Assembly (NCBI GenBank): GCA_030374765.1
Contig: JARGXX010000099.1
Coordinates: 310,001-374,000, forward strand
Direction: 5' to 3'
DNA length: 64,000 nt
Source: Agarophyton chilense
Lineage: Eukaryota; Rhodophyta; Florideophyceae; Gracilariales; Gracilariaceae
Shown here: positions 41,026-51,401 of the stretch, in pieces
How positions within the stretch are numbered: position 1 is the first letter of the stretch
Layout: each line of letters starts with the position of its first letter
Made by a program: the position numbers and the translations under genes
Notes under the pieces: model-generated
Databases searched by the model: none
The model's input: the letters and a program-made list of their open reading frames with translations, nothing else
What the model was told of the DNA's origin: nothing

Positions 41026-41286
41026 TTAGACTTTCGTAACCATGTGTTGTCCAAGGTTAGGCTCAAATGCTTCCGGGTTGAAAGCAAACAACAAGTTTCT
41101 GTGGTCGGTAAAGACGTGTACAGGCTGTTCTTCAAGAAAGAAGTAGTCTAGCTTGCGGAAAACCTGGTATATGGCATACCCTTCTTTTTCCGGTGTGCTC
41201 CATCTCTGCTGTGAAGGAGAGAACTCTTTTCCAACAAATTTCAATGGTTCTTGCGTCTGTTCGCTCAGCGGCTTTTTACGTTCCAC
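41026..41286 (-). pseudogene. RNase H of element E
   Basis: Contains FVGKEFSPSQQRWSTPEKEGYAIYQVFRKLDYFF and VHVFTDHRNLLFAFNP, the central and C-terminal RNase H signatures of Ty3/gypsy elements (Glu helix and TDHxxL). 86 codons remain open. Confidence 0.8.
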
Positions 41287-41392
41287 AGAAGGTATTTATG
41301 TCACAAACCCCGACCAATACAGTTCGGAAGCATCACTCATGACCCAGATTGCATGATATGACTTTGGGTAAGACGTAGACGGCATCAAGCAA

Positions 41393-42605
41393 TCATTGTT
41401 GTAAGAGTTTGAAAGTATCTTGATTTTCTTTCTTCCACCCGAGACTGCTCAACCAAATGCGTTGCACCGACTTCTTGGTCCTCATGGATGAGCGTTTGTA
41501 TGCTTCTTCAAGTACCTCTGTCAGCGTATACAGTAGCTTCGTAGAGTCTGGAATACATTGCGACATGCATCGCACACAGTGTACGAACTCGAAGAGCCCG
41601 GCTGCGTTCTGTGAAGTATCAATGCCTTTCAATGCTTCAACTTGTGTAGGATCCAGATACTATCCAGACGCGTTGATTAGGCAACTACACCACTTGACTT
41701 CTTTCCGAAAGAATGAACTCTTCTTTTTCGAAGTGAACAAACCGTTCTCCAAGCAGATCTGAAAGAATTTTTCAGGGATATTGAGGAGGGTTCTCTCATC
41801 TGTTTATTATGAAATCGTCTACTCAGAGCTTGAGGTTCTCTTGCAGTTCTGCAAAATTTCTCTGTACGCAGCGTTGGAAGTGAGGAACGGCGTTAGTCAG
41901 TCCCATGAGTACACGACGGGAAGAGTATATGCCTGTAGGGGTAATCACGCCGAATTTGTCGTACGAATCGGGATGCAAAGCAACCTGCCAATACCCCGAG
42001 ACGGGATCAATGGCAGCGAAGACCTGACTGTGTACAAAATCATGAATTTCGGAATCTACATGCAGCATAGCCACACTATCTTTTCTGTTGCAGAGTTAAT
42101 GGGGCGAAGATCAACAGTCATTCTGATCGTTGCTTTTGAGCTTGGTTTTGCGGCGACAATTGGAGCTGCAAGCCATCTTGCTTTGGGATAGGGCATCATG
42201 AGATCTATATCCACGAGTTTCTCCAATAATGTATCTAAGAATACCCGTTGTGCCGTCGGATATCTGCGCGCTTTCCATTTCACCTTGAAGGTTTCCGTTC
42301 TTTTTAGGTATCTATCCGTAACGGAGGAAAGCTGGCTGGGTGCGACTTACCCAGGCTTAATCGAAAAACTGTTTGTGCTTCTGGAAACAGTCTTCAAGGC
42401 GTTGCTGGCCGCCTTCTGAGAGCCCATTTGTCTTTCCATTCTTGAGCGACTTGTATATTGCACTCCTGACATCTTTTTCGGAGTCCTCACTCAAATCCAG
42501 ATAGATTTTTTCATCCTCATAGTCATCCAAGTCGTTGTTTATACCGTGCCTGACGCCAGAAGTAGACACCATAGATATTTTGTTGACGTCTCTGTCGTGC
42601 TTCAT
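41393..42605 (-). pseudogene. Reverse transcriptase of element E
   Basis: Three minus frames together cover RT: 42283-42056 (WLAAPIVAAKPSSKATIRMTVDLRPINSATE), 42074-41823 (VFAAIDPVSGYWQVALHPDS, LMGLTNAVPHFQR, then a TGA where D has Trp just before the VDDF catalytic site) and 41632-41393 (connection). The N-terminal linker (42605-42357) has the DCFQKHKQFFD segment that precedes RT. Confidence 0.8.
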
Positions 42606-42619
42606 TTCGACCCTTGAAG

Positions 42620-42830
42620 AGGCTTACAGTATCGAAATATCTACATCATCTCCGAGACAGGAAATTTCAGTGGCTAAGAGAACACGTTTGTTCAAACCGA
42701 GGGCATTCATCAACTGTATGCCTATGAAGATGCCTGATGTGCTCTCATTTGCGATCAACCAGTCAACACAACGCAGAATCATGTTCTTACCATGTCGTAT
42801 CTCTAACACGACATCCGCTTCAATCTTGAG
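42620..42830 (-). pseudogene. Protease region of element E
   Basis: Reads LEIRHGKNMILRCVDWLIANE...GIQLMNALGLN, matching LHIRHGSALVLRNLRW and LLEALGFD of D, which follow the active site. The active-site loop itself is not recognisable. Confidence 0.55.
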
Positions 42831-43003
42831 ATAACAAGTTATTTGAGGAGCTGCCCTGTTGAAAACACCAAAAAATCTTGACGTGCTAACTTGTGGACAG
42901 CACGTACGCCATCTTGCTCCCTGATCTTCTAATAGAGTTCTTTAGGTATGATATTAGCTGATGTTTCTTGGGTTGCAGTGACCTCTGACTCCAGCTCTCC
43001 GTC

Positions 43004-43910
43004 TCAAAATAATATATCAAAGACTGTAAACGAACGCTGTTCGTCAGAAGAATGTTCAATGTCACCAATCTTCTTTATCGAATTGGCATTTTTCTTCTTC
43101 TTCTTCTTTTTTTCTATGTACGCCTTAAGAAAGGCTTCAATTTCTTCAGGTGTAGAGTTTGGACACTTTCTAATGTAGAGTCGCTTACCCTCACAGTTAG
43201 CCGTATTGAAACAAAAAAGCACTTCTCTCCGCGGTTTCACATTACGCTCTGCATCATCATCCTCCTTTCTACTTTTATTGGATGGAGATGACTGAACATT
43301 AATTGAAATGATAGAATCGTTCATAATATCGTTATTGTTGCGATGGACGTACTCATATTTGTCGGCCTCTTCAGGTAGGCGTAGAACATGTGCACCGAAA
43401 TACTTCTTGTGCAAACCGGCATGTTATTTAACCCGAAATATGCCCTCCGTATGCTCTTGCAAGCGACGGGGTTTCATTAGCTCTCGAATATGCTTAATAG
43501 CAACTTCAGGATTTTTGGTGATGGCCTCAGTGTATCCGTGGTCTCTCAACGCATCGCGATAGTTCACAAACAGGTTGTATACACGACCTTCTGCCTTGTC
43601 AATGCCCATGTTCATCTTAACATCCTTGATTATTTTTTCCAAGTGATCGACACTAATTATTTTCTGAGAAATCTTGGATCTCTCTTGCTTCCATAACTGT
43701 CTCTGCTACACTCATTTTCCAAGACAAAGAAGAATTGTTGAGACTGTCCTTATTCTTCTCGGCAATTTGTTCTTCGTAGCGCTTCTGTTTGTGCATAAGT
43801 TGGGAAACGGATGCGACATCGCTTTGCTCTAGCTGTAGGGCTTCGATACAAACAACTTTAATTTGTTCGAAATGCATTTCCGACTCAATGTCATCTTCCT
43901 TTTGCGTCAT
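43004..43910 (-). pseudogene. Gag of element E
   Basis: Three minus segments (43910-43653, 43642-43424, 43414-43004) form a helical protein: QKEDDIESEMHFEQIKVV, GRVYNLFVNYRDALRDHGYTEA, then a Cys motif CFNTANCEGKRLYIRKCPNS followed by EEIEAFL, the counterpart of D HFLKDCRDCPKEEKDKLFEEL. A GAA run codes seven Lys near 43100. A frame change occurs between the first two segments. Confidence 0.65.
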
Positions 43911-44083
43911 AGCGTAGCATCAAGAGCTACAAACCCGTTCTGCAAAATTTATAACTGTGCAGATTTGGGGAACTAAACGCGACGCAGTCGCCCGCAAACA
44001 AAAAACAAAGGCCAATGGATCGATCAGCGGCCATTTTCGCGTCCCCCTCTCGCCCTTGACATTTATACATTTTGTCTGATTCT
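43911..44083. other. Junction between elements E and D; no gene
   Basis: Contains no ORF. It ends with TTCT (44080-44083), which is the target duplication of element D. Confidence 0.5.
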
Positions 44084-44551
44084 TGTGGCACGCCACGGCT
44101 CCGAAGGATAGTACACCGGAACGTTCAGTTGAATGGATGTGTCGAAGGGAATTGCGAACGTCGGAGACCGCAATGAGTACGAGCGAAAGCGCAGAGGCTG
44201 CGGCAATCAAAGGCCGTGCCTGCGGTAGGCGGAAGGCAACACCCTCAGCGGTGTGAGGGTTCAAGTGCGCGTGAGCAGGCCAGGAGATGGTTTGGTAATG
44301 TGCCGACTGCCTTCGTTCAAGGCTGCCGAATGTATAAGGCGGGAGATGGTATTTATTGTAAAAGGAAGGAGCAAACTGTAGGCGGCGTCTCATCGGCGAA
44401 GGTCCGATAAATCGGAGCCAGCGCATCGCCGGCGTATCGGTTGCGAGCGCATCGGGCGCTGCCGCATCGGGATACCGATTAGCGTGTCGGTCAGCAATGT
44501 AGGGCTGATAGTGATCGTGCGTAGGGGTCAAGCAGGCGCTAGCGTGCAACA
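44084..44551 (-). repeat. 3' LTR of element D
   Basis: 468 bp; differs from 48240-48708 at about 16 sites and by one indel. It contains clustered ATCGG/CCGAT motifs (44390-44495). Confidence 0.92.
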
Positions 44552-44591
44552 GTGCCCCCATGAGCGCAACGGCTTTGTTTAGCTGTAGTGC

Positions 44592-45662
44592 TCAGGCAGA
44601 TATGCCTAGCTGGCGCATGGTTGAAGCTGCAAGCTTCTTTTTCTTGCAAGTTCCAAGAAAAGCGCGCACCATCTCAGGAATATCAGTGTGTAGAACGGAG
44701 GCGAGCTGCAATGTCCAGTCACGCTCGTCAGGAAGTCCATCCCACACGACTCGAAGCCAAATACCATGTTTGTCTTTGCCGATGTCTACGATTTTGTCTA
44801 TTACTTCGTATCGAGATTCGGTTTTATCGGCAAGTTCGATCATTTCTTGAGGAACCTGTGTTCCGTGCAATGCGTCTTTGTACGGGATTAAACGGGTTGC
44901 GTGGGCTTTTTCAATTCTTCCGTTTGAAAGGGGACTGATTGAATAGACCAGTGGACTGTGAACAGTGGTGATGCGGCATGGACCGTGCCACTTGAAGGGC
45001 ATTTTGTGTCCTCGGTCGGTTGCATGGCGCACGAGAACAAAATCTCCGACTGAAAACGATGGGGAAATGATATTTGTTGCGGCGTTGTGCCTGGCAATGG
45101 CGTGCTCGCAACTCTTAAAGTTTCGGTTTGAGACCTCTTTGTGCATCTGGTTGAGAGAGGATTGGAGCTCTTCGATCTTGAGAAGTTGTATGGCACGAGC
45201 TTGCGTAACAGTCTTGGCGTTGAGGTGATCTAAAGGGGGCGGCAGGACGCGAAGAATTTGGCGCTTTGGTCGAATTCCAGTCATGACTTCAAGAGTGCTT
45301 CGTACGATTCCATTTGAATTGCGGCCGAGACGCTCCAATCCAGTTTCGTTCAGCGCTGTGGCGATAGCAGGTAGAACGGATGGCCAGTCTTGGGGTCGTA
45401 GCTTCAGTTCTGCCAATATTGCTCTCATGGAAGAAAGAACAAAGCGCATAACGGACTCTACGGTTCCATTGATCCAGGGCGAGTATGCGAGGGTTAGGTT
45501 GTGGCCGATCCCATGGGTAGAGGAGAGATGATCCAGTACCTGATTCTTGAAATGCGATCCCTGATCGGAAACCCATACATCAGGTGCTGTGAAATCCGTG
45601 TCCAACGAGCAAGGACCAAGGCTGCATGTTTGGAATCGGCTGTTGGGGAAGGATTGAGCCAT
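44592..45662 (-). CDS. Integrase core and C-terminal chromodomain of element D
   Basis: The 356 residues cover the second catalytic Asp (DVWVSDQGSHFKNQV), the Glu region (SPWINGTVESVMRFVLSSM) and a long helix. A C-terminal module follows (SFSVGDFVLVR...FKWHGPCRITTV) with a chromodomain-like end (ESRYEVIDKIVDIGKD...LRVVWDGLPDERDWTL). The first part of the core, with D in IIHFDYVFLG, is in another frame at 45494-45790. So integrase is shifted once, but the rest is open to its natural stop 40 bp before the LTR. Confidence 0.85.
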   Translation of the reverse strand: MAQSFPNSRFQTCSLGPCSLDTDFTAPDVWVSDQGSHFKNQVLDHLSSTHGIGHNLTLAYSPWINGTVESVMRFVLSSMRAILAELKLRPQDWPSVLPAIATALNETGLERLGRNSNGIVRSTLEVMTGIRPKRQILRVLPPPLDHLNAKTVTQARAIQLLKIEELQSSLNQMHKEVSNRNFKSCEHAIARHNAATNIISPSFSVGDFVLVRHATDRGHKMPFKWHGPCRITTVHSPLVYSISPLSNGRIEKAHATRLIPYKDALHGTQVPQEMIELADKTESRYEVIDKIVDIGKDKHGIWLRVVWDGLPDERDWTLQLASVLHTDIPEMVRAFLGTCKKKKLAASTMRQLGISA

Positions 45663-46939
45663 ACATAGCCACTGAGATCATCTTTGACGACCAGGGCGTA
45701 CTTGTGATCGTTGTCGCTTTGCCCAAGAAAAACATAGTCAAAATGTATAATTTCGTTTGCCTTGGTAGCATGTAGCGTCTTGGATAGCGGACAAGGTACT
45801 TTGTTGCCACTTTTGGATAAAACGCAGAGTAAACAGTTCCTTGGGTGAAATTGGACACCTTGCGAATCGATGATTCGACCACACCAAGCGACTTCGGAAA
45901 GAAAGAAATCAGACTTTGGTAAGGAAACAACGAGACGGCGCTTGCGGCAGATCTCAAAAAAACGCCGCAAGATGCAGAGAAGTTTGGCTTCGTTCGGTGC
46001 AAAAAGCATAAAATCGTCGAGCCAGGCCTTAAGGTTGGTTCGAAGCTCATTGAAACATTGCTCAACCTTTTCCTGAAAGTTGGCTGCTGAATTGCAACCG
46101 CCTTGTGTGGTCCGAGTTGGCATGACGACGCCTTCTGGGGTCGAGAAAGCGAATAATAGCTGACTCTCCGGGTGTAAAGGCGCTTGCCAGTAGCCACTAC
46201 AGAAATCAATAGCAGCAAAGACAGCAGCGCCACGCGTGTCGGCGAGTTCGGCTTCGATGTTCGGCATAGGCCAGAAAGTCGGTCTGGTTACCGCGTTGAT
46301 GGAGCGATAGTCAACGGTGAGGCGATAGAGAGCCGGCGGTTTCTTGGGGACGACGAGAGGTGCCGAAACCCATCAGGGCGACGACGCCTTCTTGACAAAA
46401 CCGAGTCGGAGGAGTTCGCGAACATAGCGTGTCAAAAATTCACGCTTAGGTTTCGCATAACGCCGCTGTTTGGCACGGTGAGGGACGACATTTGGTTTGA
46501 GCGTGATTTTGAGAGGTTCTATGTCAGCGGGTTTGCCTGCGTCCAACCTCATTCTAATGATGTCACTGTATTCGCGAAGCAACATGTCGAGTTTGTGACA
46601 GCCGTTTTCTGACATTCCGTGTTTTTTGGCTTCCTCCAGCTTTGAGAGTATCACGCTTTCCTTTTCTGCTGGGTTTTCGGGGCCAAGATCCAACCAACCG
46701 TCGTCAGCATTCAGATCGGCGTCTTCTACACCGCCGTCGGCGTGGTAAACCCCATCGAGGATGCGACCAATCCGGCTGGTTCCAAAGTCACATTTGTTTC
46801 CAATAATAGAGGAAATGTCTACAGAGCCGCCAAACCGATCGGCTGCGGCTTGCATTACTTTTTGGCAATCGAACCCTAGTGCCTCCAAAAGTGCGCGGCT
46901 TAGCAAAGGTTTGTGGACAATTTGAGGGGAGCAAGCCAT
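45494..46939 (-). pseudogene. Reverse transcriptase fused by deletion to integrase start (element D)
   Basis: One frame with TGA at 46373-46375. RT parts: EFLTRYVRELLRLGFVKKASSP before the stop, then WVSAPLVVPKK, LTVDYRSINAVTRPTFWPMP, VFAAIDFCSGYWQAPLHPES and the catalytic loop AWLDDFMLF (about 46004-46028), Leu in place of the usual Tyr/Phe. After VAWCGRIIDSQGVQFHPRN the frame jumps straight to CLLCVLSKSG...PLSKTLHATKANEIIHFDYVFLG of integrase. Element E still has connection and RNase H between these points. Confidence 0.85.
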
Positions 46940-48213
46940 CGGAGGTTTCGCAGAACAAGAGCGGATCCGTGTCGGATGTGTAGCTCGGTGTCAATAGTAG
47001 CTGCGTGAGTACATTCGATTATGGTAGGTGAACCGTCCGGATTCTTTGCAGCCATTTCGAATTTGCGGGGAGGGACGAGCTTGACTACAGAAGCATCGAC
47101 GCCAGCCTTCCGTGCCCTTTCCAGGGTAGAGGTATCCATTAGGGTTGTAGCCGAACCGATGTCGGCGCAGACGGTGGTGCGGAACTTTTCGTCGAGCGTG
47201 GCCGTGAAGAGAACGGTGGAGTCTTTGGCTTGACAAAGGGGATTGGTTGTGCGCTTGACTCCTTCTTTCTTCACACTACGTAGCTCTTCGAAAAGTTTGT
47301 CCTTTTCCTCTTTCGGACAATCGCGACAGTCTTTAAGAAAATGGCGCTGCCCTTTTTCTTTGTGGGGTGGATAGGGACAGATTGGTTTCTGATTCGACGA
47401 CTTCGATTTCGTGATAGAAACTTGAGAATCTTTCTGCTGCTTTCTCTGTGGCCCAGATTCGGAGCCCTTACTAACAGCGTAGGCTTGACAATTTATCGCT
47501 TCTTGTGTAAGAATCTTGATAAATGCCCTAACGGAGCTCTCCAAAGACTCGTCATACTCAAGTCGTTTACGCATCTCCTTTCTGAGCGCTTCAGGCTGAA
47601 GGCGGGCACAGAGGAGGCGAACGGATTTCTTGGGGTTTTGATCCGGAAAAGTGCCACATCCTACCGGCTCGAGACGTTCTAGAAAATCTGCGCAGTATGT
47701 GGTTATCCTTGCTTCAGGATCAAAAATCTTCGTCGGCATCGAAAATCCGTTCAGCGCAGATTCGATGATTGTTGGATCGAAAGCGTCGGATTCTGTTCGT
47801 TTGACCAATGACTCTACGAATGTTTTGATGACGTCATCTGTCAGGTCTTTGAACGACTGGGCGTTTGGTGCCAACTTCTCAAACTTTCCCATATAGTGGA
47901 GAGATTTGAGCAACGAACGGTCGACGCTGGCCTTATACGGAAGAACTTCGAGCGAGGGCACCTGAGACTGCTTTGCAGTGACTTCCAACTCGTACCGCTC
48001 GCGCTCTTTGAGAAATCTGGCGACTTCAACGGGATCGACCGAGCGCAAAATCGGTGCTGAGATTGACGCAAACATGGTGACAGCTCTAGACGGTGACGAA
48101 GATGCGAATTGGGCGTCGTTGGCCATTTCGTGATGTTTTTTGGCTCGACGCTTCGTGGTTTGGAGGGGTGAGCGTAACGGCGAACTGGAACGTGCCTTGG
48201 CGCGCGTGTTCAT
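46900..48213 (-). CDS. Gag-protease of element D (437 aa)
   Basis: The open frame begins ATG only 26 nt after the 5' LTR. The basic start (NTRAKARSSSPLRSPLQTTKRRAKKHH) is followed by a helical capsid-like region (SLLKSLHYMGKFEKL, FEPEARITTYCADFLERLEPVG-like, RLLCARLQPEALRKEM), a Cys/His segment (CPYPPHKEKGQRHFLKDCRDC) and a retropepsin-like site CADIGSATTLMD at about 47160-47130 (Asp-Ile-Gly rather than Asp-Thr/Ser-Gly). It ends in overlap with the RT frame, as expected for a shift or a programmed frameshift. No nonsense codons. Confidence 0.85.
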   Translation of the reverse strand: MNTRAKARSSSPLRSPLQTTKRRAKKHHEMANDAQFASSSPSRAVTMFASISAPILRSVDPVEVARFLKERERYELEVTAKQSQVPSLEVLPYKASVDRSLLKSLHYMGKFEKLAPNAQSFKDLTDDVIKTFVESLVKRTESDAFDPTIIESALNGFSMPTKIFDPEARITTYCADFLERLEPVGCGTFPDQNPKKSVRLLCARLQPEALRKEMRKRLEYDESLESSVRAFIKILTQEAINCQAYAVSKGSESGPQRKQQKDSQVSITKSKSSNQKPICPYPPHKEKGQRHFLKDCRDCPKEEKDKLFEELRSVKKEGVKRTTNPLCQAKDSTVLFTATLDEKFRTTVCADIGSATTLMDTSTLERARKAGVDASVVKLVPPRKFEMAAKNPDGSPTIIECTHAATIDTELHIRHGSALVLRNLRWLAPLKLSTNLC

Positions 48214-48239
48214 CCACGGAATGAGCAGTTAGAAATTTC

Positions 48240-48708
48240 TGTGGCACGCCACGGCTCCGAAGGATAGTACACCGGAACGTTCAGTTGAATGGATGTGTCG
48301 AAGGGAATTGCGGACGTCGGAGACCGCAATGAGTACGAGCGAAAGCGCAGAGGCTGCGGCAATCAAAGGCCGTGCCTGCAGTAGGCGGAAGGCAACACCC
48401 TCAGCGGTGTGAGGGTTCAAGTGCGCGTGAGCAGGCCAAGAGATGGTTTGGTAATGTGCCGACTGCCTTCGTTCAAGGCTGCCGAATGTATAAGGCGGGA
48501 GATGGTATTTATTGTAAAAAGGAAGGAGCAAACTGTAGGCGGCGTCTTATCGGCGAAGGTCCAATAAATCGGAGCCAGCGCATCGCCGGCGTATCTGTTG
48601 CGAGCGCATCGGGCGCTGCCGCATCAAGATACCGATTTGCGTGTCGGTCAGCAATCTAGGGCTGACCATGATCGTGCATGGGGGTCAAGCAGGCGCTAGC
48701 GTGCAACA
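48240..48708 (-). repeat. 5' LTR of element D
   Basis: 469 bp. On minus it starts TGTTGCACGC and ends GTGCCACA, followed at once by GAAATTTCTAACTGC. There is no TGG-type primer binding site next to it. Confidence 0.92.
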
Positions 48709-48712
48709 TTCT

Positions 48713-50831
48713 CAAGCTTTCAATTAAAACCGACAATGTCATCACGGCTCATGAACGTTTCAGACTGCTAGCTCAAATGCAGATATCTGTAAGTTAAAAA
48801 CTAGCAACCATGTTAAACGACATCGAACTAACAAATGCCCGAACACTGTTAGATTTCCTCCAATATTCAATATAAACCAAGAATCCGTTCGATCACTTTC
48901 TTTCAATGCGAAGCGATTCTTTTGAAACATCTCAAAAATAACAATCGAGGAATCCAACAGTACGTATATCTGATAATCAAGTTAAAAACTTTCTCGAACA
49001 ATTGAACAGGCGCAATATACAATATAATAATGTTATACTCCATCAGAATCGTATAAATTTCTTGAAAGCCTTGTTTGCACTCGATATAGCTCAGCAGAGC
49101 AGACAGACGAAACAAAAAACACGACCAGAGATATGCATTAGACTGCCGAGTGTTGTTCTATGTCGTCAACAGATGTCTCATCTAAATCTATTTAATTCGG
49201 ATCCATGGTGCTTTTGGTAATCAAGATCCTACTTAGTCTAGTTTTCGATTTTTTGGAAAAACAATTGCAGAGTTTTGAGAGGTCTTTCAAACTAAGCAAC
49301 GTTTTGATGCATTTTTATTTGTCTCTTTTGCACGTGGGCAGCTTGGGACCGTTGTAAGCACAATTAAGTCACTTAAACCATTGAAAAACTTAGCGTCACT
49401 GGATGTGCATTATTCTTCATAAATATAAGTGTTCACAGGTAAACATACAGACGTAATAAAGAAAGTTTCATACATATCATGTATGAATCTCGGTGCTCGT
49501 GACATTGACAGGTTTCGATCAACTCCTAGATTTCGGCCGACAAGAAGAACCTTCCGCAAAAAATTAACAGTTTCTGCAACCCATTAAGTTTAATGATGTT
49601 CGTGCACCTAATGCAAGGCGAAGACAAAGCACGATACACTTATTACTACGTGTTCACTTCGTTCTGGGCTGTGTCTGACACAGAAACAAAACAAATAAAT
49701 TGCACTGGTGCCGGCGGTAGGGATACCCACCCGGCAGACAAAACTTGCACGAGGGAGGATCCAGTCTCTCGATTCTAACATTGTAGCATTCGCCTGAGTC
49801 AACGTATCACTTAGACGCACTTCTTCGGCTTTTGTTTCGGCACTTTCTTAGTTTTTGCTTTGGTGCTTCCTCGGCTCTCGCCTGCGCGATTCCCCGGCTT
49901 TTTTTCCACGCTTTCTTGACTCTCGCCTCTCCGCTTCATTTACAATAGCCTCTGCTCTTTATCTGCTCTTGCATCTACACTTCTTCCGTCTTTCTGTTTG
50001 CGCTTTATCTTCCTTCGTCTGTGTGCTTTCTCAGATTTTGCCTCCGCGCTCCTTTGGCTCTCTCCTTCGCGCTTATTCCTCTTGCGCTTCGTTGGCATTG
50101 GACTCTTGTCTTTTGTGGCTTCATCTTGCGCGACCGAATTTTAGCGGGCTTGCATTCATCTCCCTCGCAAGGAATTAATTCAATGAAGGAAGTATTCATC
50201 CCTGTTCTCTTAGAGGTCTAAAAACTTCTTTTGTTCCGAGGTAGAGGATTAACTCCCTGAATCTCCTCGGGAGCTACGAAGATATATGAATAAGGGGTGG
50301 TGGAAAGTTGCACCTGCCTCTGTCTAAGGCCTGTGATACAAGGCTGCTGAGAGATGTTTACGTAGCTCATGTAACACCACCCGGGTACCCTCAGATTTCA
50401 AACGGTACCTGAGGCAGCTTGGAAATTTATAGAGGTTATTGACTTTCATGCTGAGAAACGGGTCGAAAACAGATTGAGGACTTGGAATAATCCGCATGAA
50501 ATGCATCAAACTTGATAAATAGCTCTGGTGGGGTTTGATTGGCGGACCCTGGCCGACAGGGTGTGTCATCGATCAGTCTGAGTCACCCACGATCATTGAA
50601 GCACGGAAAAGTTAAGGCACTTGGCTGCCTGGAAAAAGTACTGAAGAGAGAGTTGGTCGGGGCCGCCCAGTATTGAGTACTGTACGTCCTTCTAGGAGTT
50701 TAGTACACGCCGTTTACAATAGTTGGAATATCCTCCGAAGGTCGGGTCTTCGTCGTGCGTGTTAATCTGCTTATTTGCGGTGAACTGTACAGGTGAACAC
50801 TGCAATTACCGTGGATGGGAATATAGTGTGG
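48713..50831. other. AT-rich intergenic region, no supportable gene
   Basis: 48713-49590 is AT-rich with short ORFs only. 49800-50160 is a pyrimidine-rich stretch of degenerate ~25-30-bp repeats (CTCGGCTCTCGCCTGCGC-like) that would code a Lys/Arg/Glu-rich peptide on minus. 50200-50830 has no recognised motif. It ends with TGTGG (50827-50831), the target duplication of element C. Confidence 0.5.
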
Positions 50832-51277
50832 TGTGAATTAGCAGCGATTAAGGCTGATTCTTGTAAGCCCCCGGGGCATGGGGTATCATACAGGCGACAC
50901 GTTAACGGGCTGACTTCTGCTGGGCTCATTTAGATTATTACTTTATTATAATTAGTGTAATAGATTAGCATTACAGTGCCAGGGAGATCCTAGCGCCTCG
51001 CCAGTACTATTTACTTGGCTCGAGTGATGTTTCTCCCTTTGAGTAAGGTAGGCACCGTTAGAATACTAAATTACCCCCTTTAGTACATTTGTTCTACCAT
51101 TTGGTCTTCAAGCCATCGTTTCCGTAGCTCCAATCTGTAGGACTACGCAGTAAACGCCAGCCCATTGCTCCAAGTACTCTGAGAGTGCCGCCGTCAAGGA
51201 TTCGAACCTTAAGACCCGCTCTACCACGCTACCACCGGTTGAGACCCGTACGCTGACCCACCAGTCATTGCGTTACA
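50832..51277 (+). repeat. 5' LTR of element C
   Basis: 446 bp, TGTGAATTAG...GCGTTACA, followed by TTTCGGTCTCTCACTTAGAA, a diverged version of the A/B primer site context. It carries a tRNA-like segment on minus (51198-51226). Confidence 0.88.
51198..51226 (-). other. tRNA-like segment (A box and B box) inside the C 5' LTR
   Basis: On minus: TGGTAGAGCGGG fits the Pol III A box TRGYNNARNNGG, and 6 nt later GGTTCGAATCC fits the B box perfectly. A T-arm can form (TAAGG-TTCGAAT-CCTTG). The anticodon arm is missing, so it is not a tRNA gene. The same pair is kept in the 3' LTR (61543-61571). Confidence 0.6.
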
Positions 51278-51401
51278 TTTCGGTCTCTCACTTAGAATCC
51301 CTTCGGAATAATTGAACGGACCACAGGGACGAGGAATTATACAGATTCTGACCTTTGGTTTAATTCTCCAACGGACCAGAAGTACAGAAGCAACCGCCAT
51401 T

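Larger units (their letters stand above)
39970..43910 (-). mobile_element. Decayed Ty3/gypsy element E (minus strand), relative of D
   Basis: Gag, protease, RT, RNase H and integrase occur in order from right to left on the minus strand, each related to the same part of element D. Many stops and shifts. No LTR was recognised at either side. Unlike D it keeps its RNase H, which shows what D has lost. Confidence 0.8.
44084..48708 (-). mobile_element. Ty3/gypsy element D (minus strand), internally deleted
   Basis: LTRs of 468 and 469 bp (44084-44551 and 48240-48708; on plus TGTGGCACGCC...GTGCAACA) and a 4-bp duplication TTCT (44080-44083, 48709-48712; ATTCT if the last A is counted outside). 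Gag-protease, RT and integrase-chromodomain are present, but RT passes directly into integrase: RNase H and the integrase zinc His residues are missing. The LTRs are about 96-97% identical by eye, so the insertion is moderately young. Confidence 0.9.

Noticed and set aside
50600-50830. Possible Tc1-like helix-turn-helix remnant (GRGRPVLSTVRPSRS)
   Set aside because: Only one short motif-like stretch, with stops on both sides and no further homology.
51181-51245. A tRNA gene in the LTR of C
   Set aside because: It has A and B boxes, but the anticodon arm is absent and the acceptor ends do not pair, so it cannot be a working tRNA.
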